From the NCBI RefSeq assembly GCF_004923315.1, contig NZ_CP039644.1, forward strand, positions 287,632 to 351,631: 64,000 nt of DNA, written 5' to 3'. The translations under genes were made by a program, and so were the position numbers. Origin of the DNA: Azospirillum sp. TSA2s. GTDB lineage: Bacteria > Pseudomonadota > Alphaproteobacteria > Azospirillales > Azospirillaceae. Positions 26,128-34,825 of this stretch are shown here, one piece after another. Below the pieces are notes generated by a model. That model saw only the letters and a program-made list of their open reading frames with translations, searched no databases and had not been told where the DNA came from. Position 1 is the stretch's first letter; the number at the start of each line of letters is the position of its first letter.

Positions 26128-27537
26128 TCAGAAGGCTATGGCGCTGCCCAGGGACCGATAGGCGTCGCGCAGCATCGACTGCGCCCAGGCTGGCCGCTGC
26201 CTGGCCTGGAACGGCAGCCAGACGCCATGCACGGCGATTGCCTGGCGATGGGCCTCCAGCGCCTCCTCTGTCTTCCCCACCCCCTGCAGGGCCAGGGCGA
26301 GATTGGTCAGTACCCATCCGCTTTCGGGCAGGCGCGCTACCGCCTTGCGCTGGAGATCCAGGGCTTCCTCCAGGCGTCCAACCTGCTGAAGCGCCAGCCC
26401 CTCATAGGTGACCAACCAGGAATCGGCGGAGCCCGACAGACCGGCCGCCTGGCGGGCGGCATCGAATGCCGCCTCGGCATTCCCCGCCTTCAGCATCACA
26501 AGAGACAGGTTGGCTGCACTCCAGAAGGCGGCGGAGGGATCGGACATCGCCAGCCGCAGGCTAGCCGCCGCCTCATCCAGGCGGTCCAGCGCCAGCAGCG
26601 CAATACCCAACTGGTTACGCAATTCGGCGGTCTTCTTTTCCGCAGAAGCCGACCTGAGCAGGACTTCCGCGTCCTCCAGGCGCATCGCCGCAAACAGTGC
26701 GTTGGAGTAGTGGCTGTAGATGCCGTCCATCTGGGCCGCATCCGGCAGGGCCATCGCCTTTTCCAGCACGGCAAGCGACCCTGCCACATCGCCCTGGACC
26801 TGCAGCAGGAAACCGTAGCGGGCCAAGATTGAGGTCCGCTCTGGATCCACGCTGGCCGCCCGCCCAAGCAAAGCAACCGCGCCGCCAAGATCGCCCGCGG
26901 CATATCGGGCATCGCCCAGAATCCGCAATATCCGGCTGTCCTCCGGGCACAAATCCTCCGCCTGTTCGGACAGCCGTAGGATTTGCGCCGGTGGGGCCGC
27001 CTCCATAGCCAGAATCGCCCCGGCGCACGCGTCGCGGACGGCGTCCAGCGCCCAAGCGCCGATGTCCGCGACACGCCATCCGTCTGTCCCGGAGACAGGG
27101 CCATCGGGATCCAGGACCGCCAGGATGCCGGCAATCGCCTGAACCGCGCCATCCTGCGGGGCGAGCCTCAATGCCTGTTCGACCAGTTCGTCCGCGCCGC
27201 GAACCTGCCCGGCGGCGATCAGGGCGGCGGCGGCCAGACAGCATCCCTTGGATGCGAAATCGGGATCGACGGCGCAAGCCTGGCGGCGCACGGCATCGGC
27301 CTGCGGTTGTTCCAGCCGGTCCAGCATCGACCACAGGCGGAAATGGGCCTCCAGATAGTCGGGCCTGATCTCGATGGCTCGTCGATAGAACCCCTCGGCC
27401 GTCGCAGCATCGCCGGTGCGTTCGATGGCCACGCCCATTTCATACTGATAGGCGGCCAGGGTGTGGACGCGGATGCGTTGGCGCCACGCATCCACCATCT
27501 CCACGCTCAATGCTGGACCGTTCGTCGCTGGCGCCAT
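26128..27537 (-). CDS. TPR-repeat protein
   Basis: 469 residues, almost entirely tetratricopeptide units ('AEGFYRRAIEIRPDYLEAHF' near 48; 'RSILGDARY'-type helices in the middle; 'ALDLQRKAVARLPESGWVLT' near the C-terminus). The start has GAGGAG 8 bases upstream. No catalytic domain and no signal peptide, so probably a cytoplasmic scaffold or adaptor. Last gene of the leftward set beginning with the HddA-like kinase, 144 bases after the methyltransferase gene. It shares the TPR theme with the transferases of the cluster and may organise them (inference). Confidence 0.75.
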   Translation of the reverse strand: MAPATNGPALSVEMVDAWRQRIRVHTLAAYQYEMGVAIERTGDAATAEGFYRRAIEIRPDYLEAHFRLWSMLDRLEQPQADAVRRQACAVDPDFASKGCCLAAAALIAAGQVRGADELVEQALRLAPQDGAVQAIAGILAVLDPDGPVSGTDGWRVADIGAWALDAVRDACAGAILAMEAAPPAQILRLSEQAEDLCPEDSRILRILGDARYAAGDLGGAVALLGRAASVDPERTSILARYGFLLQVQGDVAGSLAVLEKAMALPDAAQMDGIYSHYSNALFAAMRLEDAEVLLRSASAEKKTAELRNQLGIALLALDRLDEAAASLRLAMSDPSAAFWSAANLSLVMLKAGNAEAAFDAARQAAGLSGSADSWLVTYEGLALQQVGRLEEALDLQRKAVARLPESGWVLTNLALALQGVGKTEEALEAHRQAIAVHGVWLPFQARQRPAWAQSMLRDAYRSLGSAIAF

Positions 27538-27681
27538 CGCCTTCGCTCCTCAACAAAGGACGGCCCGGCATCCATAGCTGCAGCCGGGCCGGCACCGGAT
27601 ACCGGTCCGATGGTTATGGCGCCGGGATAAGCGGCGCACAAGCCTTTTGGCCTTCCGAAGCTATCGCCAGTTGCGACCGCG

Positions 27682-29004
27682 TCACGGCAACGACCAGTCC
27701 CATCGGTCGAAAATCCGGGGAATGTAATTGACCGACCAGACGAAGGGCTGTCCCAGGCCGGCAGCCACATGGAAGGACCGGATGTGCCGGCGAAACCGGA
27801 ACAACTTCTGGAACTCGGCCCGGCAATCGACATGGCCCCCCAGACCGACGGCATTCTCTTCGTAGAACACTCCATCCGGTGCGAGGAGCCGGTGGATCAG
27901 GGTGGCGTAGTAGTGCACCTGCGCCGCGGACATCTCGTTCATCGACATGGTGTTGATCACCAGATCGAAGGGGGGAAGATCATCGGCCAAATGTGGCAGC
28001 AGGTAATTCGGAACCAGCCAGTGCGAGGCCCCGGTGTCCGGGAGCCGTCTGGGAGCGGCGACATCGACATCGATGCCCGCCAGCGACAGATAGACGGCCG
28101 CGTAATGAATCATCGGCGGCAGATCCACCATCATGTACTCGATCCGGTCCCGGAAGATCCCGCTCAGCGCCCGCGCCAATCCCCCGTGGCCGGGGCCGAT
28201 TTCCAGAACCCGGATCCGCCGTCCGGTCCTCTCGGCCTTTTCCCGCAGCAAGCCGATCAAGCCCCCGGAATACATGGCGTTGATCCGCCCCTGTACCCGC
28301 AGCGTGTCGGGATTGACGACTCGCCCATCGATCATCAGCCCGACCTCGCCCCCTCGCGGCAATGCCCCGACGACCAGATCGGACGGCATGTTCCGGATCG
28401 CGAGGAAATGCTGCTCCGGCACATGAGCCAGACGCTGATGGTGATCGAGATGGCTCTCCATGATATCCGGCAGGTCGTCGGGCAGAACGTCGGACCAGAT
28501 CCGTTCCAGGACATCATGGGGATAGGGCTGTGGAAACAGACCGCCCTGGTCCAGGCGGTCGAGATAGGCAAGGTAATAGCCGGAAAAAGGCGAAAGGATA
28601 CGTGTCCAGTTGAGGTTGTTGTAGGCGTCCCGTGGCCGCATCGTAGAGCCGACGGATGCCTCACCCGGTTGGCGGAACGGCAGATAGATCGATCTGTTGA
28701 TCCCCCCATCCTGGAGCATGATCGTCCATTGGTTTTGGGGATCGAAGACATCGCGCGGCAACCCTTCGGCTTCGATGAAGGGACCGCTTTCGTCGACGGC
28801 ACGCTGCACCAGTCCGAGCAGGGTCACGATCCGCCGATGCTCGTCAGCGGACATCGCCAGATTGTCGCGCAGACGGAATGGTCCACCAAAATAATAGTCG
28901 ATGGTCTCCGCCCGGGCGAGATGACGCGGGCCGATGTGAATCCGCCGGCAGCCAATGGTCCGGTTCACGGCGATATCATCGGCCGGATCGGTGCTGTCAT
29001 ACAT
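27682..29004 (-). CDS. Putative sugar O-methyltransferase
   Basis: 440 residues. The frame opens at 29010, but AAGGA lies 8 bases before the ATG at 29004 and only 2 before that at 29010, so 29004 is preferred. 'IRVLEIGPGHGGLARALS' near 266 is the SAM loop, and 'DLVINTMSMNEMSAAQVHYY' plus 'FYEENAVG' fit the putative-sugar-O-methyltransferase family often found in polysaccharide clusters. The first 250 residues are family-specific. It lies 45 bases downstream of the L-glutamine kinase gene, so it may methylate the heptose or the phosphoramidate. Confidence 0.7.
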   Translation of the reverse strand: MYDSTDPADDIAVNRTIGCRRIHIGPRHLARAETIDYYFGGPFRLRDNLAMSADEHRRIVTLLGLVQRAVDESGPFIEAEGLPRDVFDPQNQWTIMLQDGGINRSIYLPFRQPGEASVGSTMRPRDAYNNLNWTRILSPFSGYYLAYLDRLDQGGLFPQPYPHDVLERIWSDVLPDDLPDIMESHLDHHQRLAHVPEQHFLAIRNMPSDLVVGALPRGGEVGLMIDGRVVNPDTLRVQGRINAMYSGGLIGLLREKAERTGRRIRVLEIGPGHGGLARALSGIFRDRIEYMMVDLPPMIHYAAVYLSLAGIDVDVAAPRRLPDTGASHWLVPNYLLPHLADDLPPFDLVINTMSMNEMSAAQVHYYATLIHRLLAPDGVFYEENAVGLGGHVDCRAEFQKLFRFRRHIRSFHVAAGLGQPFVWSVNYIPRIFDRWDWSLP

Positions 29005-29049
29005 GCCCATCGTCCTTATACAATAATCGCCGAGCCGCTTCTCCGCAGG

Positions 29050-31395
29050 TTACAGCAGATCCACCCGCCGGGCGCCGCAATCCAACCGAATTTTGCGCGC
29101 CTGGGACCAGTGTCGGAACAGTTTGTCGCCGGCACCGATCACCGCCGGCAGGCCGAGTTCACCGGCCCGGATCGCCATGTGGGAGTTCATTCCACCATAG
29201 GCCGTGACGAAGCCGGCGATCCCGCGCGAGAAGAGCCAGTCGAAACCAGGATCCGCGCTGGGAATGAAGACAATGCTCCCGGCAAGATCACCGCTCGCAG
29301 GATCGCTGCAGACCGGTCCGATGGCCGATTTGGCGGTGATGAAGTTCGGTTCGGTGCTCGGCACATGATGCATCCACACCTGATCCGGCCTGGTGATCAA
29401 GGGCGGCAGCAGGATGCTGGAGCCGGCCGCGAACTGGGAACGTCCGGCTTCGATGCTGCGCGCGATCACGTCGCGGACCGGCATGCAGGACGCCTGCATC
29501 TCGGCGATGGCCTCGATGTTGAAATAGGACATGTCGTCCGCGGAAAAGCCATGCTGCTCGCCAAGATCGCGGACCAGGGAAATCGCGTCGCTCAAATTCC
29601 GGGTGAAGACGAATTTCGCATATTCGCGACCTTCGATCGCGGCTTTCAGAAACTCGAACAGGCCGACCACGTCATGGTCCAACCCGTGGACGGCCAGCAG
29701 ACGCTTAATCTCCGACATCTGCATCAGGGACAGCGCAAACCCCGCGGGACGGGCGATATCGCCGTGGGCTGGACGGGATGAGTCGAAATAGCTTTCCATG
29801 GCCTCGTCATAGCGCGGAGACAGGATGTCGTAGGTCCCCGGCCGCAGATGACCGTATTTCGCCTGGAACGTCGCCTGCGGAAGCTCTGCCAGATCCCGGC
29901 TCAGACGGGAACCGACGGTGTTCAGCCCCTCCATGAAGGCCGACACCTCGCCGTCGGACAGAACGCCGATGGTGACCAGGGAGTGCAACAGCTGCACGGC
30001 GATGAAACCGGCACGCGCCAGTCCTGCGAAAGGCAGGGTCCCATAGCGCTTGCAGTCCTCCAGAAGCCAATAGATCCGGGAAACCGGGTCGAGGTCACCG
30101 GACAGGATGGCCGGACGGCGTTCGAGCAGAGTGTCGAGCCGCTCCAGATCCTGTCGCCACAGGCCGGTTTCGCTGCCGATGATGCTGTTGGTCAGCCGCC
30201 TCAGGCTGTCGCGCAACGTCCCGCAATCTTCCGGCGTGAACCCATATTCCTCAAGCCGTCGAAGCCTTTCATCAATGTCGAGAGAATAGCACGAGAATAT
30301 AATCTTGAATTCCACCTTGTCATGAAGACTTGGCGCTTCAAGAAGGTGATTTATATAATAATTTATCAGCCTCTCTGCCATATCCGACTCGATATCTTTT
30401 GGCAGGAAGGAGTTGAAGCTTACACGAACATCGATGTATGGCAAGCCGAAGAAGTGAAGCATCAAAGGAAAGCTTCGAAGGTTCTTGTACCCGTAGTTGT
30501 CGCGTTGATAGGCCCAGACGGAATCGGTGACGATGTTTCGATAGAGCGACAGGGCCAGCGGCCTGGGCCTGATGCCGATGATCTCCGCGGGGTTCCAGTC
30601 GGGCATCACCCCATAGACGGTGGTGCGTCCGTTCAGGAAGGGGTGTGGGCGCATCCCGCCTTCCAGCTTGTGCGCAATGGCCCGCAGATGCGCCATATGG
30701 GCTGCTTGGCCATCAGCCATGCTCTGCCGCACCACCAGCGGGCGCGCCTGGAACAGATAGAGCTGGCCGCCATGGTCGAATGCGAACTCGACGTCGAGGG
30801 CATCGTTGCCCATCACCGTTTCGAGTTCGTCCATCAAGGCGAGGATCCGGGCGAGCCTTGGATCTTCAGGCTGCGTCGGGGAGTTGCGGGCACACACGAA
30901 GGTTTCCAGCATACGGCCATCGCCGGCCGTAACCGAATCCGTCCGGCCGGTCACAGGATCGTAGTTGATGATCCGGTAGGGCGCGCCGGTGTTGGGGTCA
31001 CAGGAAAACGCCACGCCGCTCATGGCGACGTCTTCCAGCATGGGCTGGATCAGTACCTCATCGTCAGGATCGCCATCTCCGTAAGAAGCGATGACGCTGG
31101 AGGCGGCCGTCTCCACGGCATCCCGCCCACGGATGCCGGCAAGGGACAGATAGCGTCCGGCATTGGATTGCTCGTTCTGATCCTCTCCAACGGCACTGCT
31201 GCGGACGATGAGCGGGGCGTGGTTCCATGGCGGGTGTGCCAGCTTCCTTTCCACGGCGCCCGGCAGGCGATTACCGGCGAGGCGCCAGGCCCGAAGGGTA
31301 AAATCAAGCTGGGGCAGGATGTGGGCCGACCTCAGCCGTCCACGAAGCCACTCCAATGTTCCGGCCTTGGTGCTCCGCCTGTCCAGAACTGCCAT
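29050..31395 (-). CDS. Putative L-glutamine kinase (PEP-synthase-like, Cj1418 type)
   Basis: 781 residues from ATG at 31395 (GGTGGA upstream); GTG at 31410 is an alternative start. The N-terminus has the ATP-grasp nucleotide-binding part ('LIVRSSAVGEDQNEQSNAGR' near 62; 'VEFAFDHGGQLYLFQARPL' near 210), as in PEP synthase/PPDK. The C-terminus has a phosphohistidine swivel domain: 'YGGMNSHMAIRAGELG' near 735, with the phospho-accepting His. There is no PEP-binding barrel; instead a roughly 450-residue specific middle part, as in Cj1418, which phosphorylates the amide nitrogen of L-glutamine using ATP. This begins the phosphoramidate pathway. An AT-richer patch lies near 30280-30430. Confidence 0.8.
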   Translation of the reverse strand: MAVLDRRSTKAGTLEWLRGRLRSAHILPQLDFTLRAWRLAGNRLPGAVERKLAHPPWNHAPLIVRSSAVGEDQNEQSNAGRYLSLAGIRGRDAVETAASSVIASYGDGDPDDEVLIQPMLEDVAMSGVAFSCDPNTGAPYRIINYDPVTGRTDSVTAGDGRMLETFVCARNSPTQPEDPRLARILALMDELETVMGNDALDVEFAFDHGGQLYLFQARPLVVRQSMADGQAAHMAHLRAIAHKLEGGMRPHPFLNGRTTVYGVMPDWNPAEIIGIRPRPLALSLYRNIVTDSVWAYQRDNYGYKNLRSFPLMLHFFGLPYIDVRVSFNSFLPKDIESDMAERLINYYINHLLEAPSLHDKVEFKIIFSCYSLDIDERLRRLEEYGFTPEDCGTLRDSLRRLTNSIIGSETGLWRQDLERLDTLLERRPAILSGDLDPVSRIYWLLEDCKRYGTLPFAGLARAGFIAVQLLHSLVTIGVLSDGEVSAFMEGLNTVGSRLSRDLAELPQATFQAKYGHLRPGTYDILSPRYDEAMESYFDSSRPAHGDIARPAGFALSLMQMSEIKRLLAVHGLDHDVVGLFEFLKAAIEGREYAKFVFTRNLSDAISLVRDLGEQHGFSADDMSYFNIEAIAEMQASCMPVRDVIARSIEAGRSQFAAGSSILLPPLITRPDQVWMHHVPSTEPNFITAKSAIGPVCSDPASGDLAGSIVFIPSADPGFDWLFSRGIAGFVTAYGGMNSHMAIRAGELGLPAVIGAGDKLFRHWSQARKIRLDCGARRVDLL

Positions 31396-31469
31396 GGCAG
31401 TACCATCCACCTTTCAGAAAATCCCTCTCCGGAGCCGGTTGGAGCCGAAGCGGCCCGCCGGCCCGGCTC

Positions 31470-31982
31470 TCAGTCCAGCCCCTCATCACGGCGGGACAGG
31501 ATGGGATCCTTGATCGGCCACCAGATCCCAAGTCCCGGATCGTTCCACATCAAGGTGAACTGGCTCGCGCGGTCATATGAGGTGGTCTGCTTGTAGTGGA
31601 ACATCGCCGCTTCCGACAGAACCACATGGCCGTTACCGAACCCAGGGGGAATCAAGACCTGGAGTCGGTTTTTCTCCGACAGCGTAAACGAAGTCCAACG
31701 GCGATATTGTAGGGAATTCGGGATATTGTTGACGACAACCAGATAGAATTTCCCATGCAGGCAGGAAACCAGCTTTGCCGTCTTGTTATCTCCATGTATC
31801 CCTCGCAGAACATTCCGCGAAGAGACGGATATATCGTCTTGGAAGAATGAATAGGATATCCCCGCAGATTTATAAATCTCTTCATTATATATTTCTACAT
31901 ATTCGCCGCGGAAATCCTCGAAATTCGTTGGTGGGGAGATCAGCTTGACGCCATCGAGTTCCGTGTCCTGGACCTTCAACAT
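31470..31982 (-). CDS. RmlC-like nucleotide-sugar 3,5-epimerase
   Basis: 170 residues from ATG at 31982, with AGGAA 7 bases upstream; the in-frame extension to 32018 lacks such a site. 'VLRGIHGDNKTAKLV' holds the RG-x-H active-site histidine of dTDP-4-keto-6-deoxyglucose 3,5-epimerases, and 'WNDPGLGIWWP' is their C-terminal signature. The usual Asp-x-Arg...SP-T stretch is changed to 'VVNNIPNSLQYRRW', so substrate or specificity (C3 only, C5 only or both) probably differs. In C. jejuni, Cj1430-type epimerases act on GDP-4-keto-6-deoxyheptoses. Unusually AT-rich for this window. Confidence 0.8.
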   Translation of the reverse strand: MLKVQDTELDGVKLISPPTNFEDFRGEYVEIYNEEIYKSAGISYSFFQDDISVSSRNVLRGIHGDNKTAKLVSCLHGKFYLVVVNNIPNSLQYRRWTSFTLSEKNRLQVLIPPGFGNGHVVLSEAAMFHYKQTTSYDRASQFTLMWNDPGLGIWWPIKDPILSRRDEGLD

Positions 31983-32036
31983 TTTTATTTCCTGTTCATA
32001 TGGTGGAATGCATTCCACCGTGCAGCGAGATCCGGC

Positions 32037-33074
32037 TCATACCGTTAGGCTTGCAAGCTCCGGCATGCTCAAACGGGAATTCTTTTCATGAGGCAAGCCG
32101 GTGAGCAGAGTCGCTCCCGTATCCTCCAGGCGGAACGGCACATGAAGCAGTTCGCGCAACTCGTCGCACACGTCTTCCTGCCGGTCAGGAGGGACGTAGA
32201 ACAGCATGAAGCCGGAAGTTCCGGCACCCAGCAGTTTGCCGCCGACCGCTCCCGCCGACTTCGCCCGGTCATAGATGCGATCGATGTTGGAGTTGCTGAC
32301 CAGGGGACTCAGTCGCCGCTTCAGGCGCCAAGTCGTATCCATCAGCGCACCAAAGCCGTCGGTGTCGCCCTGGATCAGGCACTGCTCGGCCTCGTCAACC
32401 AGGACCCGCATGCGGTGAAGTTCCAGGGTGCGATCCGGAATATTGGCCACGACATCAGCCGCAACCTTGGATGCGGATCGGCACAACCCCGTATAGAACA
32501 ACATCAGGGACCGCTCCAGCCCGGAACGGACGGAGGGCTGAATGGCAAGCGGCGTGACCGAGAAGCTCCCGTCGGTCGCAAAGTCGATGGTGTTCAGACC
32601 GCCATAAGCGGCCGCGATCTGGTCTTGCGACCCGACCGTATCGCCAAGCCGCTCCTGCTCCAATGCGATTGCCAAACGCGCAAGTTCGCAGCGGTCGATG
32701 CTCTCGCCACGCAAAGCCTTGAGCGCCAGGATCAACCCCACCGCAAAGGATGAACTGGACCCCATTCCGGTTCGGGCCGGGAGGTCGCCTTGATGGTGAA
32801 TCTCCACTCCCGCGTTATCGGTAAACCCCAGGAACTTCAGTCCTTCCCGAACCGCCGGATGAAGAATCTCATGAATGGAATGAACGCCTTCGATATGTGA
32901 CCACACAACGCGATGCCGAATATCAAAAAAAGGCGGCAAATTGCGGCATGTAATATAACAATACTTATCGATTGTCGTCGAAATGACGCGACCACCGTGG
33001 TTGCTATACCACGCCGGGTAGTCAGTCCCACCCCCAAAGAAAGAAATCCGAAAAGGCGTCCTGCTGATGATCAT
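32037..33074 (-). CDS. hddA: GHMP kinase, HddA-like D-glycero-D-manno-heptose 7-phosphate kinase
   Basis: 345 residues; start supported by GGGTGAGG just upstream. 'ISRTPFRISFFGGGTDYPAW' is the N-terminus of HddA-type kinases, 'PARTGMGSSSSFAVGL' is GHMP motif 2 (ATP loop), and 'GGKLLGAGTSGFMLFYV' is motif 3. HddA phosphorylates C1 of heptose 7-phosphate in the GDP-D,D-heptose pathway. The other two heptose genes of that pathway (GmhA-like isomerase, HddC guanylyltransferase) are not in the window, so a fucokinase-like or related sugar kinase remains possible. First gene of a leftward unit with the epimerase, L-glutamine kinase and methyltransferase genes. Confidence 0.75.
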   Translation of the reverse strand: MIISRTPFRISFFGGGTDYPAWYSNHGGRVISTTIDKYCYITCRNLPPFFDIRHRVVWSHIEGVHSIHEILHPAVREGLKFLGFTDNAGVEIHHQGDLPARTGMGSSSSFAVGLILALKALRGESIDRCELARLAIALEQERLGDTVGSQDQIAAAYGGLNTIDFATDGSFSVTPLAIQPSVRSGLERSLMLFYTGLCRSASKVAADVVANIPDRTLELHRMRVLVDEAEQCLIQGDTDGFGALMDTTWRLKRRLSPLVSNSNIDRIYDRAKSAGAVGGKLLGAGTSGFMLFYVPPDRQEDVCDELRELLHVPFRLEDTGATLLTGLPHEKNSRLSMPELASLTV

Positions 33075-33294
33075 GACCTCACCCAGGCATCCATAGTTTT
33101 TGCATTTTCCAGAAAAATGGAATTCCTGCCGATGCGCTGGGCAGAAAATAACCTTGATGTTGCCTCTGACGAAGCCACGTCATCGCGACACCCAAACCAA
33201 GGAGATTGCCATGCCAGAGAGAAGACACTCATTATTGTAAACCAATCATTAATTCAACATGCCTGGAACTGGACTACAGCGGACCAGCCGCCTT
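33075..33294. promoter_or_regulatory. Intergenic region upstream of the HddA-like kinase gene, likely promoter
   Basis: 220 bases between the KAS III stop and the kinase start, both leftward. It is clearly AT-richer than its surroundings, especially 33085-33125 and 33225-33262. The kinase ribosome-binding site is at its left edge. No gene-like frame with good codon use was seen, and no promoter could be fixed with confidence. Confidence 0.35.
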
Positions 33295-34389
33295 TTACAC
33301 CGCCAGCACCGGATATCCCTCAGGCAAATCCACCACCTGCGGTTCCGGCATCGGCCCCAGTTCCGCCACCATTGCCCCCCAGGACCAGCCGACCCCGAAG
33401 CCGGCCATTAGCGTCTTCACCGGCCCGGCCGCCAGCTTGTCGCCCATGCTGTGGCAGATCGCCAATGGGATGGAAGCCGAGCTGGTGTTGCCGAAACCCT
33501 GCATGTCGATGACGAAGCGGTCGGCCGGCGCCTTCACGCGCTTGCGCAGATGCTCCAGCATGAAGGCGTTGGCCTGGTGCAGGACGAAGCGGTCGATGCC
33601 CTCGACGTCGGTGCCGGCATGCTCCATCGCCTCGCGCAGCAGCGGCGGCACGGCGCGCAGCGTGAAGGAGAACACCTCGGCCCCGTTCAAGGTCAGGCGG
33701 GAGTCGCGCTCCAGCTGGGCGGCGGCCTCCTCGTCGGCGATCCGGCCGGCGGTGCCGACCGGCGGGATCAGGCAATGCCGCTTGCCGCCGGCCTTGACGA
33801 AGATGTGCGGCGCGCCGGCGCCATCGGTGCCGATCACCACCGGAATCGGCGGGGCCGCCGCGTCGACCTCCAGCGCGGTGGCCGATCCGGCATCGCCGAA
33901 CAGCGGCAGGGTGGCGCGGTCCTCCGGGTGCAGGTGGCGGGTCGGGTTGTCGCCGCACAGCACCAGCGCACGGCGTGCCGAGGATCCGCCCAGCAGCTTC
34001 GCCGCGATCCACAGGCCGTAGACATAGCCGGAGCAGCCCAGCGGCACGTCGAAGGCCGCCGCGCTGGTCGGCAGCCCCAGCCGGTGCTGCATGATGCAGG
34101 CGGTCGCCGGCAGCACGTAATCGGCGTCCTGCGAGACGAAGACCAGCACCTCCACCGTCGCCGGGCCCCAGCCCAGCTGCTGCATCAGCCCTTCCGCCGC
34201 GGCGACGCAGAGGTCGGATGCGCAATAGGGCGGCGGCAGCACGCGGCGTTCCTGGACGCCGATGGTGGCGGCCAGCTTCTTCGCCTCCTCCACCGTGAAC
34301 ATGCCGGGATCTTCGACGAAGGAATGGCGCTGGGGCGGCACCACCGCGCGCAGGCCGGCGATCCGGATGCCGTCGATGATGGCTTTCAT
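33295..34389 (-). CDS. Beta-ketoacyl-ACP synthase III-like protein
   Basis: 364 residues with the complete KAS III triad: Cys in 'VPLGCSGYVYGLW' near 117, His in 'FVLHQANAFML' near 272, Asn in 'GFGNTSSASIP' near 302. Slightly longer than FabH (about 320). FabH-like enzymes in glycan clusters make short acyl chains for sugar N- or O-acylation or resin-like products. It stands alone on the minus strand between hipB and the HddA-like gene, but the SDR, GNAT and Rieske genes across the hip module look like functional partners. A housekeeping FabH is unlikely given the context. Confidence 0.8.
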   Translation of the reverse strand: MKAIIDGIRIAGLRAVVPPQRHSFVEDPGMFTVEEAKKLAATIGVQERRVLPPPYCASDLCVAAAEGLMQQLGWGPATVEVLVFVSQDADYVLPATACIMQHRLGLPTSAAAFDVPLGCSGYVYGLWIAAKLLGGSSARRALVLCGDNPTRHLHPEDRATLPLFGDAGSATALEVDAAAPPIPVVIGTDGAGAPHIFVKAGGKRHCLIPPVGTAGRIADEEAAAQLERDSRLTLNGAEVFSFTLRAVPPLLREAMEHAGTDVEGIDRFVLHQANAFMLEHLRKRVKAPADRFVIDMQGFGNTSSASIPLAICHSMGDKLAAGPVKTLMAGFGVGWSWGAMVAELGPMPEPQVVDLPEGYPVLAV

Positions 34390-34528
34390 TCTGTCCTGTC
34401 CTTCGCGTGTTCAAGGGCCCGGCGGGGGCGCTTGTCTGGGTTGGTGTCCGGCACCATGGCCCGCACCATAGCGCACAGTGACGCCGGATTGGTTTCCGGA
34501 AGATTGATTGCGGCAGATGGTCCCGCCG

Positions 34529-34825
34529 TCACCGCTCCGGCTCCTTCCGGGAAGGCTCCGGGATCAGGCCGACGGTCAGCCCGAAGGGCCGGGCCAGCCG
34601 TTCCAGCGTCGCCACCGTAGGGTTGGCGGCCCCGGTCTCCAACTGCGAGACCTGCCGGGTGGTAAGGCCGAAGGCCTGCCCGAACTCCGCCTGGGTCATG
34701 CCGAAGGAGCGCCGCATGCCGCGCACCCCCTCGGCCCAGGTCAGGTCTCCCCCTTCCGCCGCCCGGAGCAGGCTATGGCGTGCCTCGAACAGCTCCACTC
34801 GGCTGGGCGGCTTACGGCGCGGCAT
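34529..34825 (-). CDS. hipB: HipB-type XRE-family antitoxin
   Basis: 98 residues from ATG at 34825; the frame is open further upstream but that part is the hipA gene in another frame. A helix-turn-helix of XRE type is clear: 'GMRRSFGMTQAEFGQAFG' then 'TTRQVSQLETGAANPTVATL'. It overlaps the hipA 3' end by 14 bases, so toxin and antitoxin are co-translated, with the toxin gene first, the reverse of E. coli hipBA. Expected to bind HipA and repress the promoter through the palindromes near 36220-36276. Confidence 0.75.
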   Translation of the reverse strand: MPRRKPPSRVELFEARHSLLRAAEGGDLTWAEGVRGMRRSFGMTQAEFGQAFGLTTRQVSQLETGAANPTVATLERLARPFGLTVGLIPEPSRKEPER

